DNA from: Scolanthus callimorphus | Lineage: Eukaryota; Cnidaria; Anthozoa; Actiniaria; Edwardsiidae | Assembly (NCBI GenBank): GCA_033964015.1 | Contig: CM066919.1 | Coordinates: forward strand, 30,595,459-30,659,458 | Direction: 5' to 3' | Length of the DNA: 64,000 nucleotides | In this document: in pieces, positions 40,501 through 52,827 of the stretch | Numbering within the stretch: position 1 is the first letter of the stretch | How the letters are laid out: each line of letters begins with the position of its first letter | Notes under the pieces: generated by a model | What the model was told of the DNA's origin: nothing | Seen by the model: only the letters and a program-made list of their open reading frames with translations | Databases searched by the model: none | Program-made: the position numbers and the translations under genes

Positions 40501-43500
40501 TTACCCAAGTTTGGTTACCTAGCGATGTTGCCTTCTTGAGATATTGATTTTTCTAGTTTCGATGACGTCATTCCGGACGAACGAACGAACGAACGCACAA
40601 ACCGAAGTCCATGACAGAATCGTTGGATGCATATACACTTTTTTGTGTTCCTTTTTCTCCTGCATGTAGCTATGGGCTCCGCTCGCGGGCGCCTTCGGCG
40701 CCCGCGGGAGCTCCGCTATTATATAGCTCGTGTTTATTCGATCAAAGCGCGCGCTCTGATTGGTTGTATCATGGTCACGTGGCGGGCTACAATGGAGCGA
40801 GAAATTTCGGCGGACTATTTTTTACCCATGTTTACCGTATTTTCTTTTTGCTATATAATAAAACACTTAATGACTGCACCCTCGGGAAACAGCGAGTTTT
40901 GTTTTCCCTCGAATCTCGATGTTTCATCGAGATTCTCGGGGAAACAAAACTCGCTGTTTCCCTCGGAAGCAGTCATTAAGTGTATAGTGTAGCCCGCGCG
41001 GGCGACATCGCTAGAGCGGGAGAAATTTCGGCGGGAATTAAGTGGACTATTTTTACCGTGTATTTTCTTTTTGTTATATAATAAAACACTTAAATGACTT
41101 AAACAACAGTCAGTTTTGTTTTCTCGAGAATCTCGATGCTTCCCGAGACATGTATTGTGTGCCACTTACTAAGTCTTCGACAAAGTTTGTCCTCTTGCTT
41201 CATTTGATAAGGGCTCAAGCATTGTCTGTAAACCCTGAAGCATGTCACTGACCCTCGGAACACATCTTTCTTCCCTGGCCGTACGCCAAACATTACAACT
41301 CTACCCAAACTAAACTTGACGCCGCGTCCAATTCGCTTCTTTACTCGTCTGTCGTTCACATAAAGATTGATGTAGCCAGTCCTGGAACTGAAGGCACCGA
41401 GATTCTATTCCATGAGTAAGCACGGACCCTCCTAGACAGCCTGTATGTTTTACGGCGACGGCGACGGCGAACTGTGAACACTGCTTCGATCCTCCTGCCC
41501 AAGGTGTAACGCACAGTGAGACTACTACGTTGGTATGGCCTGAATGTAAAAATAGGTCCTCGCCTCTTGACGAAAGCAGATATACAGACTGTAAAGGATC
41601 GTCGGAGCCTCAAAAATGTTCGGCTGTAATGAAAGGGATAACATACATTACTTAACATAACATACATACATACACAGCAAAAATCTTTGCATCGCGACCC
41701 GCATTTCAAAACATCGATTTGTTTTTGACCTTGCTGTTCCGCCAGTCAAATCTTATGAGCCAATCAGATTCTTGCCCTTTTTCGCCTAGTGCAGTCGCCT
41801 GGATTTCGGTCGCGACGTTGTACTTAAATAAATTAATTAATAAATTTAATTTTGTCTGAGCTGCAGGACTTTAAGGTCTTATAGCCTGTGTAGGTGGCCA
41901 GGAGCCCGCATGTTAGTAATAGCGGGCAAGGCGGCGTCCTTAAAGGACTGCAGGCACGGCATATTAGTAATTTGGGAAGTTAAAAGGTTCCATGTCCTAA
42001 TAGTTCTAGGAAAAAGGGAGAAGCTATATGCTGAGACAGATGCTTGGGGTTGGAGGTACTTTGCCTGGTTTGATCTGGTAGGGCGGGTATTTGGTTTTAC
42101 ACATGGGGGAAAATTTATGTTCACAAGATTGTTACGGATTTTATAGAAAAGACACAACTGGGAAAGAAGGCGTCTGTCCTCTAAGGTATGCCAGTTAAGG
42201 TGTGACACCATGGCAGATGTGCTGGCCCGCTGCTGGTAGTTGTTTAACACAAAGCGAGCCGCACATTTCTGTATCTGCTCCACCCTGCTGACTTCAGTAT
42301 CCGTGTGTGGGTTCCAGATAGATGAAGCATATTCAAGGATTGGGCGAGCCATGGAGGTATATGCAAGTTCCTTGGCCTCAGGGTCACAAGGCCGAAGGGT
42401 TCTTCGGAGGAGTCCAAGTGACTTGTTTGCTACTTTAGAGCATTGTTCATTCCACTTGAGATGGTAAGCCTGACGCCCAGGTAGTCGTGGGAGTCCACCA
42501 GTGATAGTTGCTTTGACGCAATAGAGTAATTGTGCCCTGTTCGCTTTCGCTTGTTTGATATTTCCAATAGGTGGCATTTAGTCACATGCCAGGTATCAGA
42601 CCAAGCCGAAAGTCTGTCTAGATCGCTCTGAAGGGCTTCATGGCAGCAGCGCCAGATGATATTTGGCGATTCTGGTTTTAGTTCAGAGGGAAGCCAGTTG
42701 ACTGCACTAGGCGAAACAGGGCAAGAGTTTCATTGGCTCAGATAGCTTGATTGGCGGAACCGCAAAGTCAAAAATCCAAAAATAATTTGATGTTTTTGAA
42801 ATCGTGGGTTGCAACGGTTTAATATATGAATTATTGTGCTTATTGATAACCTATTGGCAGATAAATGTAAGAAACTGGAGGGTTGTGAAATACGAGATAC
42901 GAAATCTTCGAGTCTATTTGTGTTCACAACAGCGACCATGTGTGGCCCCCAATCTACAGCCACTTTTCCTTAAATAATCACGTGCTCACCACGTGATAGT
43001 GGTTTTACATGGCTTGTGATTGGCTGACGAGGAAGCCATTCAGCAGCAGGAGATCTGAGAGGAGGTTTGGGCCCTCCCTCCACCACAGGCAGTCCGGGTC
43101 GAGAAAAGGAAAAGGAGTTTGGAGTAAAGTCTTACCTGACAACTTTCAAAAAACTGTTAGGTTCACCAAGCAACGCTACAGCGCCACTGGGTCTGTTGTT
43201 AATACCAGGTGCGAGGGATACATGTGACGCGGAAGCGGGCGGAGCACGATTGCGAATCTCCGCGAGGAAGTAAGGGTCCTGAATACGTACTTCACCAGTG
43301 ACAGCACCTTGCCTGGTTAAAAAAATTACAATGACTGGAAGCAGCGAGGTGGTACTCACTCGCCAACTTTTGCCGTTAAAATCAATTTTTAAAGCATCGG
43401 TTTGCAGTAAGCTCATTCTCTAAGCACAAGTCTATGCACTTAATACTCATCTTTCCCTGGAAAAATAATTTTTGTGAAAAGAGTTTTTTAGGATCGAAAA

Positions 43501-46500
43501 ATCATTATAAATATCTCTGTTTTTATGCAAATTTGCATGTCCCAGCGTCACACGTTCAGCGCCTGGTGTAAAAATATTTTTACTTATTTCTTCATGGATA
43601 AAACATACAACGCAAAATTTGCCATAAATCGAAGTTCCAATCCTAAATGAAATAACTTATATGGTATTTTCTTCAATATTGCATCTTCTTCGATATTATT
43701 AGTGAAAACGCCTTTGCCATTTTCGTGTCCCAAAAATTTGATAATTTTAGCGTATTTCAGGTTTTTTAGATTTATTGTCAAAATAAGCAACGCCGCAATG
43801 AAACAAACTGAGCCAACTGTGGTCTATAGATTTTTTATGTCGAAATGTGGCATTCTGACTGAGATCGGAAATAAGTTCTTGGAAATATAAAATTTCGAAG
43901 TTTACTGAAAGCATTGTCCCCCCACCAAAATTTAAAGCATAATAATACGACCGGGGTTTGCATTTCCTCTAATATATAGATAACCATAAGCCTTATTGCA
44001 CTAAGAAACTACAGATGTGTGGTCTAGTAAAATTGCAGTCATTTGGTCTATTGCCCGGACTTATAGCCTATTTTGAGAGAGTTTAGCAATGGCGTGAAGT
44101 TTACTGAAAGTTTTGTCCCCCACTTCATAAAATTTACATATCTAAACAAACGACAGCAAATGTGATTGCTACCGAAGTTTGTTTCTAATTTCTTCGTTTA
44201 CATTTAAAAAAAAAATCAAGGTTTTTTGCTCAAACTATTTAAACCTATACATCTGAGATTCCATTCGCACCGACGAGGTAGATTTCGGCTATAACACACG
44301 AGATTTAAAACTCACTATGTAATTTTGTAATTTATGCAATTCGGAAGAAATTCATTACAGTTTAGAAAAAGTACGTCATTTTTTCTGTTTTTCAGATAAT
44401 TTTAGCGCGCGATTAGTTTCACATTTATCGCAAATCAACGGGAATTTATTCAAGACAATAGGTATCTTAGTAGATTTGAAGTGTTGTCTGTATTTTGCAA
44501 AAAAAGGTATTTTGAACCGCTGCCATTGCGTGTTATTAATAAAAAAACTAAGAAAATTTGCACTCTAAGGTGGCTTATAGCAGTTTTTAGTTGACTCTTC
44601 GGTCTGGTATGGCCTGTATCTCACGTGCTATACATACACAGAAAGGCAAGCCACTTTACAAGAAACATGCAATTGATCGTTATATGTGTTTACATGTTTT
44701 GTTTAAATTGACGCTTCCATGGCAACGAAATGGCGGCCCTCCATTTTTTGAGTTGAAGAATCCACCCAGACATGCAAGATAACTTTTCGCAATACCAACG
44801 CCAATGAGGTCAGACTATAAGTTTGAAGAAATAGGCCAAGAGCGTTTCGAAGACCATTTTTTGTCAAGAAAATTAAGCGTAGTCAATCAAACTCGTGAGC
44901 CAATCAGATCCTTTCCTAGTTTCGCCTAGTGCGACATGTCTGTTGCGACATGTCTCGAAAACAAGCCAAAGGAGTGCACTGAACAAGGATCCGATTGGCT
45001 CACACGATTGTGATTGACTACGCAGCCAACTTAACTGCCAAAGGCTCACTAGATTTGAACCTACAGGGTCAGGTGTTATCAGAAACACTTGCAAATGGCA
45101 TTTCTAAAAAAAAGGTTTTTATTATAAACGTTGTGACTGGTGATTTTTCCAACTGTTATGTACCGTTCGAATTTTTGATATTGGGAGAGTGCAAGTGGTT
45201 TTTTTTTGCAAAAGAAAGGAATCTTGCGTTTGACTAGTTACCAGACCCCACCCGGTAAGGAGATAAAATTGCTCATATTATCAGAAATATTGATCAAAAT
45301 CAGTTGAAAAATAGATAATTCGACGTGTTTCTCTATAAACCATAGTGCAAAGTAGCCAAATGCAAAACGTTATAAGTAAAGAAAAATACGTCGGAAAACT
45401 CGCATGTGACGGTAGTGAGTACCACCTCGCTGCTTCCAGTCAATCGCATCATACGTGGAATTTAAACGTGCGGGGAATGACTGGTATGGTACACCCCTAT
45501 ATGGTGTGTGTGTGTGTAAGTTTATAACTTACCACGTCTTGGCGTTGGCGCGAAACGCGGTTCTGAGTTAAAACGCAAAGAAACGAAAATAGTCAGACTA
45601 ATAGTTTCGTTAAAAACAAGGGAGATGACAGAATTACGAGTGGGCTACTTGTGGTTTTTCGATTCCCATGGACAGACCTTGGGTTCTGGTGAATTTCCTG
45701 ATTTTTTTTCGCTAAGATATGAGGAAAATACTTATAGACCTCCAGTAGGGTAAGGGGATTTCCTAAAAAGAAAGTTTTGCAACGTCGGCAAGTCGACAAT
45801 TTTAGTCTGTACTGTAAAATAGACACTTAAGTAATCATCCATGCAAGAACTAGGCAAACCTCCATTGTTCTACGGCGTTGAAGTTTACCCACGTGGGATA
45901 TGTCCATTTTTTTTACCACAGAAAGTTATCATGACTAGTAACATAATAAAAGTAAAAAATTGATAGATTTCGACTTGCTTTGAGAACATATGGCAACCAA
46001 AAGTCTCTAGACCAATCACATTAAAGAAGAGCAAAGGAGTGAGAATCAGCATTTTACGCTAGGTTCCCCACGTACAAAATCTTTTAAAATTGCGTATCCT
46101 GTTTGTGAGTACCACATGTGCTTATATATCCCTAAAAATCCTCAAACAAGTTTTTCTAGCATAATGAATTTGCTGATTTTCATTGTCTAAGCCAATTAAT
46201 TGCCTATATTGTCAATAGAAATTAATAGCATTCCAGCGTGCTTTGCCGTTGGCTTGCCTAGTTCTTATACGGACCATTACTTAATAAAAATAGCAGTCAC
46301 GCAACTCTACTAGGTCTCGTGACGTACTTTCTTTGCAAGTGACAGACCTCGTCATACGCGCGCTATGACCTCATTTGTGCATCTATTACAGTACAGCCGC
46401 AATACAAATCTTGAACCTATATTTCATAACTGCGAGTTAGAACTCGTAGAAAACTTATTTCCGCTCCGCTCGTCCCCGCCTATTAACAAATTACCACTCA

Positions 46501-49500
46501 CTTTGTTTGGAAGCACTGACGTGCGGCATTGCGTACTTGGTGGGACTTAGACAACTCTTGTACATCTGGTAGCACGCGAAGCGACCGGCGAACCTGCTGC
46601 TAGAAGCCTTGGTTGAGCCAATATAGATCCTACGACCAGCGGTAGCAACCACAAGGCGCCCAACCCTTTTGGTCCCAAAGCGACGTCCATTCACGTAAAT
46701 GACAGCGACCCCTCTCTTCTGGCAATACGACACGGCAAGTGAAACCCAGGACTTGGTTGGTAACGGCTTTCTGGTGACTACCTTCTTGTAACGGCGTAGC
46801 TGCATAACAACTTGGCTTCTTTGCGTGAGAGAAACTTGAAAGGCAGACATGTCATATTTGTTTCGCCTTAGGTCAATAATCGGGACTGGACTTCTCGGCT
46901 GCTTACTTATGTACAGGTAAATAAGAATCGTCAAGGACTTTGTGAAACGGAACAATTGGCTGTATTGTATATAGACGTAACCTCTAGGACTCAGTTGAAT
47001 ACTGGAGGCTCGTCTACCGCTTGGACCGGTTTTGTATCCAGCACCTTTGATGACGGCAACAGGAGTCTTACGTGTGGTGACGCCATAACCTTGAAACTCA
47101 TTCGTGAAAGGGTAAAACACAACGATGTTATATGACACTGTTGACAAGAAAAGGCGTTATTCAGTTATTAGTCAGGATGGGGGGTTACACACTCGAATGG
47201 GATGGGGTGTGTGTGGTGTGTTGGGGGGGGGGGCTACTCCCATATGCTGACTATACAAGTATGACCCGCTGAACAGGGTAGGGTTTCTGAGCTTCTGAGC
47301 TTCTGGCATAACCAGCTATACATTTTCCGGATTTTCGAGTCTGTTGCCATAAATAGGGTATCGATTTTTCAAATTTCCGGAGTTTCATGTCACGGCAGGG
47401 GCATTAATTTCCGATATTTCGTGCTTTTTGTCATAAATCACAGTCACATTTTGTGAGCTCGAGCGGAACACCCCTACCCAACTTTGGGTCGAGTACCCAT
47501 CCCGGAGTTACATACTTATGTGTACTGAAACAGCATTTGGGGATGAACAATGAATTTCGCTGTTTTAGTAGTAATATTTAGTTTAACTTGCTGAGCAAAT
47601 ACTAGTTCCTTTAGGACTGAACAGGACCACATACGCTTTTGGCGCCCTTTGTGGTTATTATATAAGCATCTTTACATGTACACTACTATGATAACAACCC
47701 GTCACCTTCCGACGAAAAATTTAAATTATTTATTTCTTTAAATTTTCTTACTGAAAAGACATTAAGAAGACTCCGTAATCTCCAAGTTGGGAGCTCAGCA
47801 ATATATTTTTGTTGCGGGCTTCCTGTGTCTTATGCACGCGCGCCAAAAGTGGCGGGAAAAAATCAGCCGATCACAAACGTTTCCCTGAGAGACGCTAAAG
47901 ATTTTAATAACTTACGTGGTTCGGGTACTGGCCAAGTAAGACCTGAAAACAACAACACAAAAATGCATAATCATTAACGTATATCAAAATAAAAAACGCC
48001 GAGAAGATTTCACACACTAATGGCCATGGAAGGTTTTTCCGCTTGTCAGACCCCGTTCACACGAGACCGGTACAAAACTGGACCGGTACAATTCTGGTAC
48101 GGTACCGTCGCGCGTTCATACGGGACCTGCGGTACCGGACCGAGTTTGGCACGGCTAGGCCAAACAATATTTTTAGAAACTTTGAACATTAGATAAGCCG
48201 TCTGCACGATTTGGCGTATAGAAAGCCTAACCCAGCCCAGTATTTCAAGAATACCGGGTGATCTGACGTCAAAGTCAATACCAGATACCACTCTGGCAGC
48301 ACGATTTTGTAGCTTTGGAGTTTGTCAGCCAGGTTTTCCCCAATACTATCCCATACCAAACTACAGTAGTCAAAGTCTGGTTCAATCAATGCTTTGTAGA
48401 TTTCACTGGCCGAGTCCTATCTATCAGGGATCTAACTCTCTTCGATGATCCAATGCCAGGATATCCACGACGTAATCAAAGTTCGGCAAACGTACTCGTT
48501 AGGGGGTATTTTTAGTTTCTCGTAATAAAAAGCGCGCGCGATCCCCAGTGCTTCCAATGTTATATTCATCCTATAGGTGAATATAGCAAAATATGACGAA
48601 CGTCTCGACCAATCAGCGCGCGGAATCGCTTTAGTAATTATACTTAACAGTATATGACATCTTCAACTAATTGAAATGCAAGACCGAACACTATTACACC
48701 ATTTAATAAAAGCAAGTTAACACTTACCTGAATTGGACGATTTTTTCCTGAAGAAAAAAACATATGGGAGAAAATAATTATTCATCGGAATGGAGGTCTA
48801 CCCCATGGGCGTACTATGGTTTCACGGGGGGAAGGGAGAGCGGGGGTTGGGGCTCATTACACTTGCAAGGAGGGGACGAAGCTGATTCTGTAAAGTTGTG
48901 TGTAGCTAAGAAAAATAAAGTGACAAGTGGGATATTTTGCATTATTATATACTGTGACCAGATATCCATGTGATAAAGCAGTGAATAAAAATCGTATCAG
49001 TGAAGTATCAGTTCAGCCTGGTAAGAAATCAAAAAGAGCAATTCACAATCCATTTCCATCCATTTCCATCCTGCGTGCTTAACCTGCAGATCAACCGGCT
49101 CTCGGTTGATGATATACCTTTAACCCTAAAATCATGATCCCCCCCCCCCCCCCCTAACGCATTCGTACATACCTCCGAAACATTGGTAAGAAACATGATG
49201 CTCCTCAGGCGGAGCTGTTGACTGTACAATCCCCGACGGAAAATCTGTAGGCACGAGACAGAAGCTCGCAGGTAACGCTTGTCCCTTTTGGTGGCTCCCA
49301 TGCGAATAGCCTTAAAGGTGTCAAGGATGCCTATTCGTCCTCTCACCCTCTTTTGAGCAATTAGGTAGCCATTTGCGTAAATCGAGATGAAGCGAGTGCG
49401 GCCATCATAAACACCAGCAACCTGGGTCCATCGATTGGGTTTAAGACGACGACTTATGACGTATGTTCTCTTTTTTGGCCGTTTCTTGGCTGAAACCACG

Positions 49501-52500
49501 CGGAAGAAAATTTGTCCATTGCGAACCAGCCACAATTGGCAGCCCAAGCCAGCAGAATTAAAGTGAACCAGAGGTCCTGGTTTAAACCCTCTGGCCGGAA
49601 TCTTCACCCACATCGAAATTGTGAGCGATTTAATATTCCTTAACTTTCTCATACGGGAATCTCTATATAGCTAGTGCGTGTCCCGTAGAACTTCACGGCG
49701 TTTCTTTTGCCAGTAGGGCCGTTAACGTCTCTAATTTTTCCCTTCACGATTCTGACTCCCGGCTGGGTTTGGAGACTGGGTACAAACCGCTACAAAAAAA
49801 AAAAAAAAAACGAGAGCATGTCAGCGTCAAGCCCTAGCTGGCTAAACTAGGACACGTGTAGCGCGCAACATTGTAGCCAGACACATGTTTCCATCATGTT
49901 TCTCAATTTAGCAACGCGAGAAAAATTGTTGCGCGCGACGACAGCAAAAAATATTACGAAACATTTTGTTTACGAGACACGCGTGCGATGTTCCCTAACT
50001 TAGCCACTCGGGGAAACACGCACGACACAAATGGTGCGCGAACACTAGTGTTAGCCGTAGCCGTACTTTCGCTTTCAGACGCCCAGTTTTTGTTCGATTG
50101 TTTCACGCTAACCAAACAAACAAATCGCGTATTTGTTATTACCTTATTAAATAAATAATCAATCAATCAATTAACGCTTCACTTAATTAACGCGAATTAT
50201 AAAGGCCAGCATGCGAAAAGCACGGGCCGGTGAAAAGCCCTCGAAACTAAATATTTAGAAAAAAGGTCCAAGGTAGCACATTTTTCAACGGATAGAGAGT
50301 CTCAGCTGTTCTAGGACACCTAGGGAATATGGTAGTGCAATGAAATATACTACATACTAGAGTGCAAGGTTTGAGCGAAAAACCTAGCTTTTCTCTCGTT
50401 CCCAGAGCCTCTCGGTCATGCTGAATGTCGGCGGAGGCTCTGGACGCAGACGAAACCGGAAGTCCTAAAATCTAGGACATCCGGTATATTGTCGGTTATG
50501 CAAATTTCAAAATGGCGAGCGGAAATATCGGCCAATCAGAATCGCCCTACGATTGTCTGCCGTCAGAGCCTACGACAAACAACGACAACGGAGTAGGCTC
50601 TGGAACAAGGCTGGGAGTGATTTAGTACAACATTTCTGATTATACTGCAGATTTTTTTCAAGTCAACCGTAGATCTTGAAGTCTCTTATAACATAAGTGT
50701 TGATTCACTCTGAACGCAGGTGAAAGGACAGGACGAATTGCTGAGACAAGTGATGGCAAGGCAACCACTTGGAGACCGCACCGTCTTGAAGTTTTCTTGT
50801 GAGTGAAATATACACTTGTATCAGAAAAGGTTGCACCGTCAGTTGTAGCCCGCGGTGCGTCATGGAAGAAACTAAGAAGAACGGAATTCTCATGTTAATC
50901 CAGTACAAGATTTATTGGGAGCGATATATTGTAGATTCATTTGCCATAAGCAAAGTGATACGTATGGAAACCAGTGTTCATGATTCTGGTTTGTTATACC
51001 TATTTGTACCCATGACGCATCACGAGCTACAACAGACACTTGTGATGATGCAACCTTCTGAAATAGGTGTATCTTTTTCCGTATCATTTCTACTCTAGTA
51101 TTACTTAGTTACATACTATTTTATTATTTCATTGTATACTTACATACTGCTGTGTACTATTTGTTACCTGGTCGGGGTCGTGGTACTGGTCGTGGTATTG
51201 GCGTGGCCGCGGTCTTGGGCTGGTATTGGTCTTGGGAATGGGCGTGGTCTTGGGAATGGGCGTGGTCTTGGGAATGGGCGTGGTCTTGGTCTATAACGTG
51301 GTTGATATGGGCGTCGTCTTGGCCCATAACCTGGTCTTGGGAATGGGCGTGGTCTTGGTCTATAACGTGGTTGATATGGGCGTCGTCTTGGTCCATAACC
51401 TGGTCTTGGGAATGGGCGTGGTCTTGGTCTTGGAAATGGTCTTCGACGCGGGAAATGTCCTAAAAAACTTGACAATCAATAACTCGTCCTGTTTGAATCC
51501 ATTATGTTCATAATGGTAATTGAACCGAGTGGAGTGCAATTTGGTCTGAAATCATACGCGTGATTTCAAAATCGAACGAGCGCAATAGCGCGAGTTTGAT
51601 TTGAAATCACGCGTTTGATTTCAGACCAAATTGCACGCCATAACGAGGTTTAATTACCACTTTATTATATCTATTTTGAAATCATTTCCATAGAAAACAT
51701 TTATCGCAACATCATTGTAAAACGATAGATTTTGAGTAATAACCACGCATTAGAACAAAATTGTCGGACCATGTAAAACAAGGTTCAAATACGACTTTAT
51801 TAGATGTATTTTGAAATCCTAGGATTGAAAAACTATTGTGGTTTATAAAAGTCAACTTATTCGGTTTGAAGGGAATCCAGAATAAACAATGTCGAGAAAG
51901 GTGGAATCAGGCGAGGCCGTCAGGGCGAGCCTGATTCCACTTGGCGAGACATTGTTTATTCTGGAAATCACAAAAACCGAATTCAATAATTGATTCAGTA
52001 AAAATAGTTTTACACAAGCGCCTTGTTAAATAGGGAAAACGTCAAGTGCTCTAGCCCCATGATGCATTGCGCGCGAAGAATCAAGTTCCGAATCAGCGTG
52101 CTGATTCTTGAAGACCCTCAAAGTGCGTGATTCCCAAAATAAAGGGCGCGCTACAAAAATCATCTGCTCGCCAATCAAACGTAAATGTACAAGTTTAAAA
52201 AGCCATTTCTTGGTGATTTTAAAGAATGTACTCTTAGGCCTAGTACATACGCCGCTCTTATCATGAGCCGATCCAACCTGTTGCCGTGAAATACTCGAAA
52301 CTCGGGGCATTTATATGGACTCTACATTACCGGTTTGATTTAGAATAGTCTAGGTGACAGGCAGACCAGAGATGGACGAACAATATTGTTTTATCGAGAT
52401 TTTGCAATTGGATCGGCTCATGATAAGAGCGGCGTATGTACTAGGCCTTACTAATTCAGCATGAATGCTGAAAAATGACAATAATCCTTGGTGCCAAATT

Positions 52501-52765
52501 TTCGGCTTTATTTAAAAGCCTTCATCAGGGCAACTCTTTCCAGCTTTGGATATCGTTTTTTTCTCCGAGGCCTCGTTTGGAAATAAGAAAAACCTCGACA
52601 ATGCCTAGGAATTCCTTGGCACGCAGGGCGACATATTGGTCCGTTAATACTTACGATAATACAACGTTAATACTTACGATATGGGTAATAGTATCCGGGA
52701 TGCCTGCCACCTGTAATGAAATTGTATAAATAACAGTGGCGGATACAGGTGGGGTGGCGGATACA

Positions 52766-52827
<62 letters not shown>

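Noticed and set aside
51152..51513. Plus-strand Trp/Glu-rich and minus His/Asp-rich repeat proteins
   Set aside because: Alternative frames of the Pro-Arg repeat exon; repeats appear in every frame of a repeated DNA unit. Only the Pro-Arg frame fits the splice phases.
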